DNA of 64,000 nucleotides, taken from NCBI GenBank assembly GCA_010094045.1, contig ML986754.1:2731-66730 (forward strand), in the 5' to 3' direction. Under the pieces are notes generated by a model that made no database searches, was not told the DNA's origin, and worked only from the letters and a program-made list of their open reading frames with translations. Each line of letters opens with the position of its first letter. Position 1 is the first letter of the stretch. Source of the stretch: Lojkania enalia (lineage: Eukaryota > Ascomycota > Dothideomycetes > Pleosporales). A program made the position numbers and the translations under genes. Below are positions 62,254-64,000 of this stretch, one piece after another.

Positions 62254-62756
62254 TACTATACTTTACTTTAGTATTATATACTAGGTCGAATCAGCTACTA
62301 ATAACTTTAAAATCCTTATAGAGAGCTCTTTAATAGTTGTATTTTTAATAGAAGTATATTTTAAGCTTAAAAATATAATTAAGAAAGTTTATTAGCTAGT
62401 TTTTACTAACCTAATCTATAAAGCGAGCTCTAAGTAAATAGTTAGCTATATCTCGTATACTATTAATTATAGGAGGGTATCTACGAGATAATAAGTCTAG
62501 TATATACTATATTATAGTTAATTCTTCTAGCTTCGTAAGCTTCTTTAAATTAGGCTTATAATTGTATTATAAAGGTTTACCGGTATATTAGTTTCTAAAA
62601 GTTGTTTAGGGGATATTATAAGTAGCTATAGTATTTTATACGCTCTAAATTTAATCTTAATTAAAAGCTAAGATAGCTAGTAATATCTAACCTTTTTAAT
62701 AGATTAATTAAGGTTAAAGTAGTTATTATATTATATTATAAGTAGGTAGAATATAA

Positions 62757-63282
62757 TATTATAAATATAGAACGCTAAGAGGTACTACTTCTATAATTAG
62801 GGCTCGATCTAATATTAGCTACTATATAGGTCGACTTAGACGAGGACTAATAAGATAATAATAGGTAGAAGTATATTAAGGACTAATTATTAGACAGTAA
62901 GTAGTAGGACTGTAAGAACTGGGGAGATAATTAGCTAGATAATAAGGTATAGCATAACCTATATACGTAATAATAGTAGAAGTATTAAGCGTATTAGAAT
63001 AAACCTAATAGACCTAATAGACCTAATAAACTAGATTTAGCAGTCTTAAACCTAACTATATAGAGTAGAAGATCTTCTTTATAGATTAAATTCTATATAG
63101 TTATTCTCGTAGATTTTATCTTATTACTATATTAGATATTATATTTAAAGAACTGGCAGTTCTATTACTCTCTCTCTACTAAAGCTACTATATCTAACCG
63201 ACCTAATACAAATAAACCTCTAATATATATACGACTATAATAGCGGTTATTATATATACTAGTAGTATATAGGTTAGTAATA
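62757..63282 (+). repeat. Gypsy-1c 5' LTR (526 bp)
   Basis: Starts TATTATAAATATAG and ends GGTTAGTAATA. Three CCTAATAGA-type units near 63003-63030. Confidence 0.92.
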
Positions 63283-64000
63283 TAATAACTACTTAACGTT
63301 AAGAGAATAGGAACTATCTAAAGATATCTACTATATTATAAAGTTAAGTTATAATAACCTAAAGGCTATAAGCTCTAAAAAAAGTTATAGTATAAAAAGT
63401 ATAGAAATAGAAAATATATATTATATAGATATAATATAAGCTAACTACAGCTAGAACTGATCTAGCTAAAGCTAAATAATAAGTATAATCTAAGATAGCT
63501 TTACTAAAGAAGTTTAATAGTAAGAAAGAATACGTTAACTCTTTTCTTATATTAATAGAGCTGTATTTTAGGTTTAATAGTATAACCTTCTTTCTAGACA
63601 AGAATAAGATCTTAGCTATAATAATAAATATAGAAGAGATACTACTAGTATAAGCTAAACTATTTATAGCTAATTAGCTAGAAAATAGAGGCAATATAAA
63701 GAAGACTAGAGAATTTATAGACGAACTTTTTAAGAGCTGGGAAAGATTTAAGAATAAGGTCTAAAACGTCTTTGAAGAAGTAGATATAAAATAGAAAGTA
63801 TAAAAGAAGCTATTAAAGCTAACCCAGACTAAGAGGGTAATAGATTATATTATAGAGTTCTAGAGACTTAGTATTAGACTGGGATAGGATAATAGTATAT
63901 TAGTAGGAATCTTCTATAAAGGGCTTAAAGATAAGGTTAAAGATAACCTAGCTAGAGAGAAAGGCTAATAGAGCTGTTAGAAATAATTAAATTAGCGGTT
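63283..64000 (+). pseudogene. Gypsy-1c gag remnant, N-terminal and capsid part
   Basis: From about 63690 the frame reads EFIDELFKSWERFKNKV, NVFEEVDIK, KKLLKLTQTKRVIDYIIEF, RLSIRLG, GIFYKGLKDKVKDNLAREKG, a retrotransposon gag (capsid) pattern, interrupted by Gln/Trp-type stops. The upstream part is more degraded. The matching part of Gypsy-1b is about 53900-54600. Confidence 0.82.

Larger units (their letters stand above)
57927..62756 (-). mobile_element. Pogo-5 copy 2, in three pieces, end displaced by Gypsy-1c
   Basis: Left terminal repeat at 57927 (ATATATTTTACAAG, TA before it), pieces 57927-58670, 60524-61078 and 62254-62756, colinear with inverted Pogo-5 copy 1. Interrupted by Pogo-2b, Pogo-6 copy 1 and finally Gypsy-1c about 75 bp before its own right end. 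Boxes: IYNFNEID near 61050, LVINSYK near 60695, LLNIG near 60595; all catalytic Asp now Asn. The C-terminal zinc-knuckle region near 58090-58120 keeps some Cys codons. Inserted in Gypsy-3b. Confidence 0.87.
62757..64000 (+). mobile_element. Gypsy-1c: 5' LTR and gag start, cut by the window edge
   Basis: LTR at 62757-63282 followed by untranslated leader and gag. Inserted in Pogo-5 copy 2. Runs off the right edge. Confidence 0.9.

Noticed and set aside
63359..63601. 80-codon open frame on the minus strand starting with ATG
   Set aside because: It lies antisense across the gag leader and gag N-terminal part of Gypsy-1c, is low-complexity (Tyr, Ile, Leu and Phe rich) and is far from the place where the antisense frame of this family lies. 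It is most likely a chance frame made by AT enrichment.
1..64000. Host genes, tRNA or rRNA genes
   Set aside because: No frame, cloverleaf or rRNA-like segment was recognised outside the elements; nearly every base is assigned to a transposon by comparison between copies.

Overview
The window looks like a stretch of AT-rich heterochromatin from a filamentous ascomycete (Pezizomycotina) genome. It holds nothing but transposable elements inserted into one another and mutated by a RIP-like process: C-to-T changes at CpA on either strand, seen as loss of CA and TG, excess TA, relative survival of CG, and stops made from CAA, CAG and TGG. I found no host gene, tRNA, rRNA or CRISPR array. Start codons are themselves targets (ATG to ATA), so almost no ATG-initiated frame survives even where a reading frame can be followed for kilobases. 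Family names here (Gypsy-1 to -4, Pogo-1 to -6) are local labels.

Two superfamilies fill the window. (1) Ty3/gypsy LTR retrotransposons of chromovirus type: Gypsy-1 (LTR about 540 bp; 1-4162, 47703-55184, 62757-end), Gypsy-2 (LTR 368 bp; 6205-13076), Gypsy-3 (LTR 279 or 260 bp; 14938-22108, 32848 to beyond 57926, 36904-43977) and Gypsy-4 (a fragment, 26875 to about 30690). (2) Six families of Fot1/pogo-like DNA transposons of about 1.85 kb with TA target duplications: Pogo-1 (5452-5791, 5792-14522, 14549-22627, 30690-32847, 47677-57018), Pogo-2 (4163-5451, 58671-60523), Pogo-3 (22879-24166, 24237-26872, 24922-26765, 35304-44231), Pogo-4 (28068-29938, 45662-47533), Pogo-5 (30789-32641, 57927-62756) and Pogo-6 (24167-24234, 61079-62253).

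Layout. Left block: an old Pogo-1 copy (pieces at 5452-5791 and 14523-14548) received a Pogo-2 copy (itself hit by Gypsy-1a), a second Pogo-1 (hit by Gypsy-2) and a third Pogo-1 (hit by Gypsy-3a). Middle: an unassigned 250-bp piece with 32-bp tandem repeats, several Pogo-3 copies inserted in one another (one crossed by a 10-N assembly gap), then a Gypsy-4 fragment split by Pogo-4. Right block: a Pogo-1 remnant holds Gypsy-3b, which is split into at least four pieces by Pogo-3 (carrying Gypsy-3c), Pogo-4, Pogo-1 (carrying Gypsy-1b) and Pogo-5 (carrying Pogo-2b, Pogo-6 and Gypsy-1c). Nesting is at least four layers deep.

Three observations stand out. First, Gypsy-1, -2 and -3 each carry, between the pol chromodomain and the 3' LTR, an extra reading frame on the strand opposite to gag-pol, with a cysteine-rich start followed by a helical or coiled-coil, Glu/Arg/Lys-rich region. 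Second, the terminal inverted repeats of all six pogo families contain two direct copies of a family-specific motif beginning AAGC/AAAG or similar, exactly 17 bp apart, the length of a CENP-B box. Third, Gypsy-2, apparently the least damaged element, has lost CA much more than TG on the + strand over part of its length, as if RIP acted mainly on one DNA strand.
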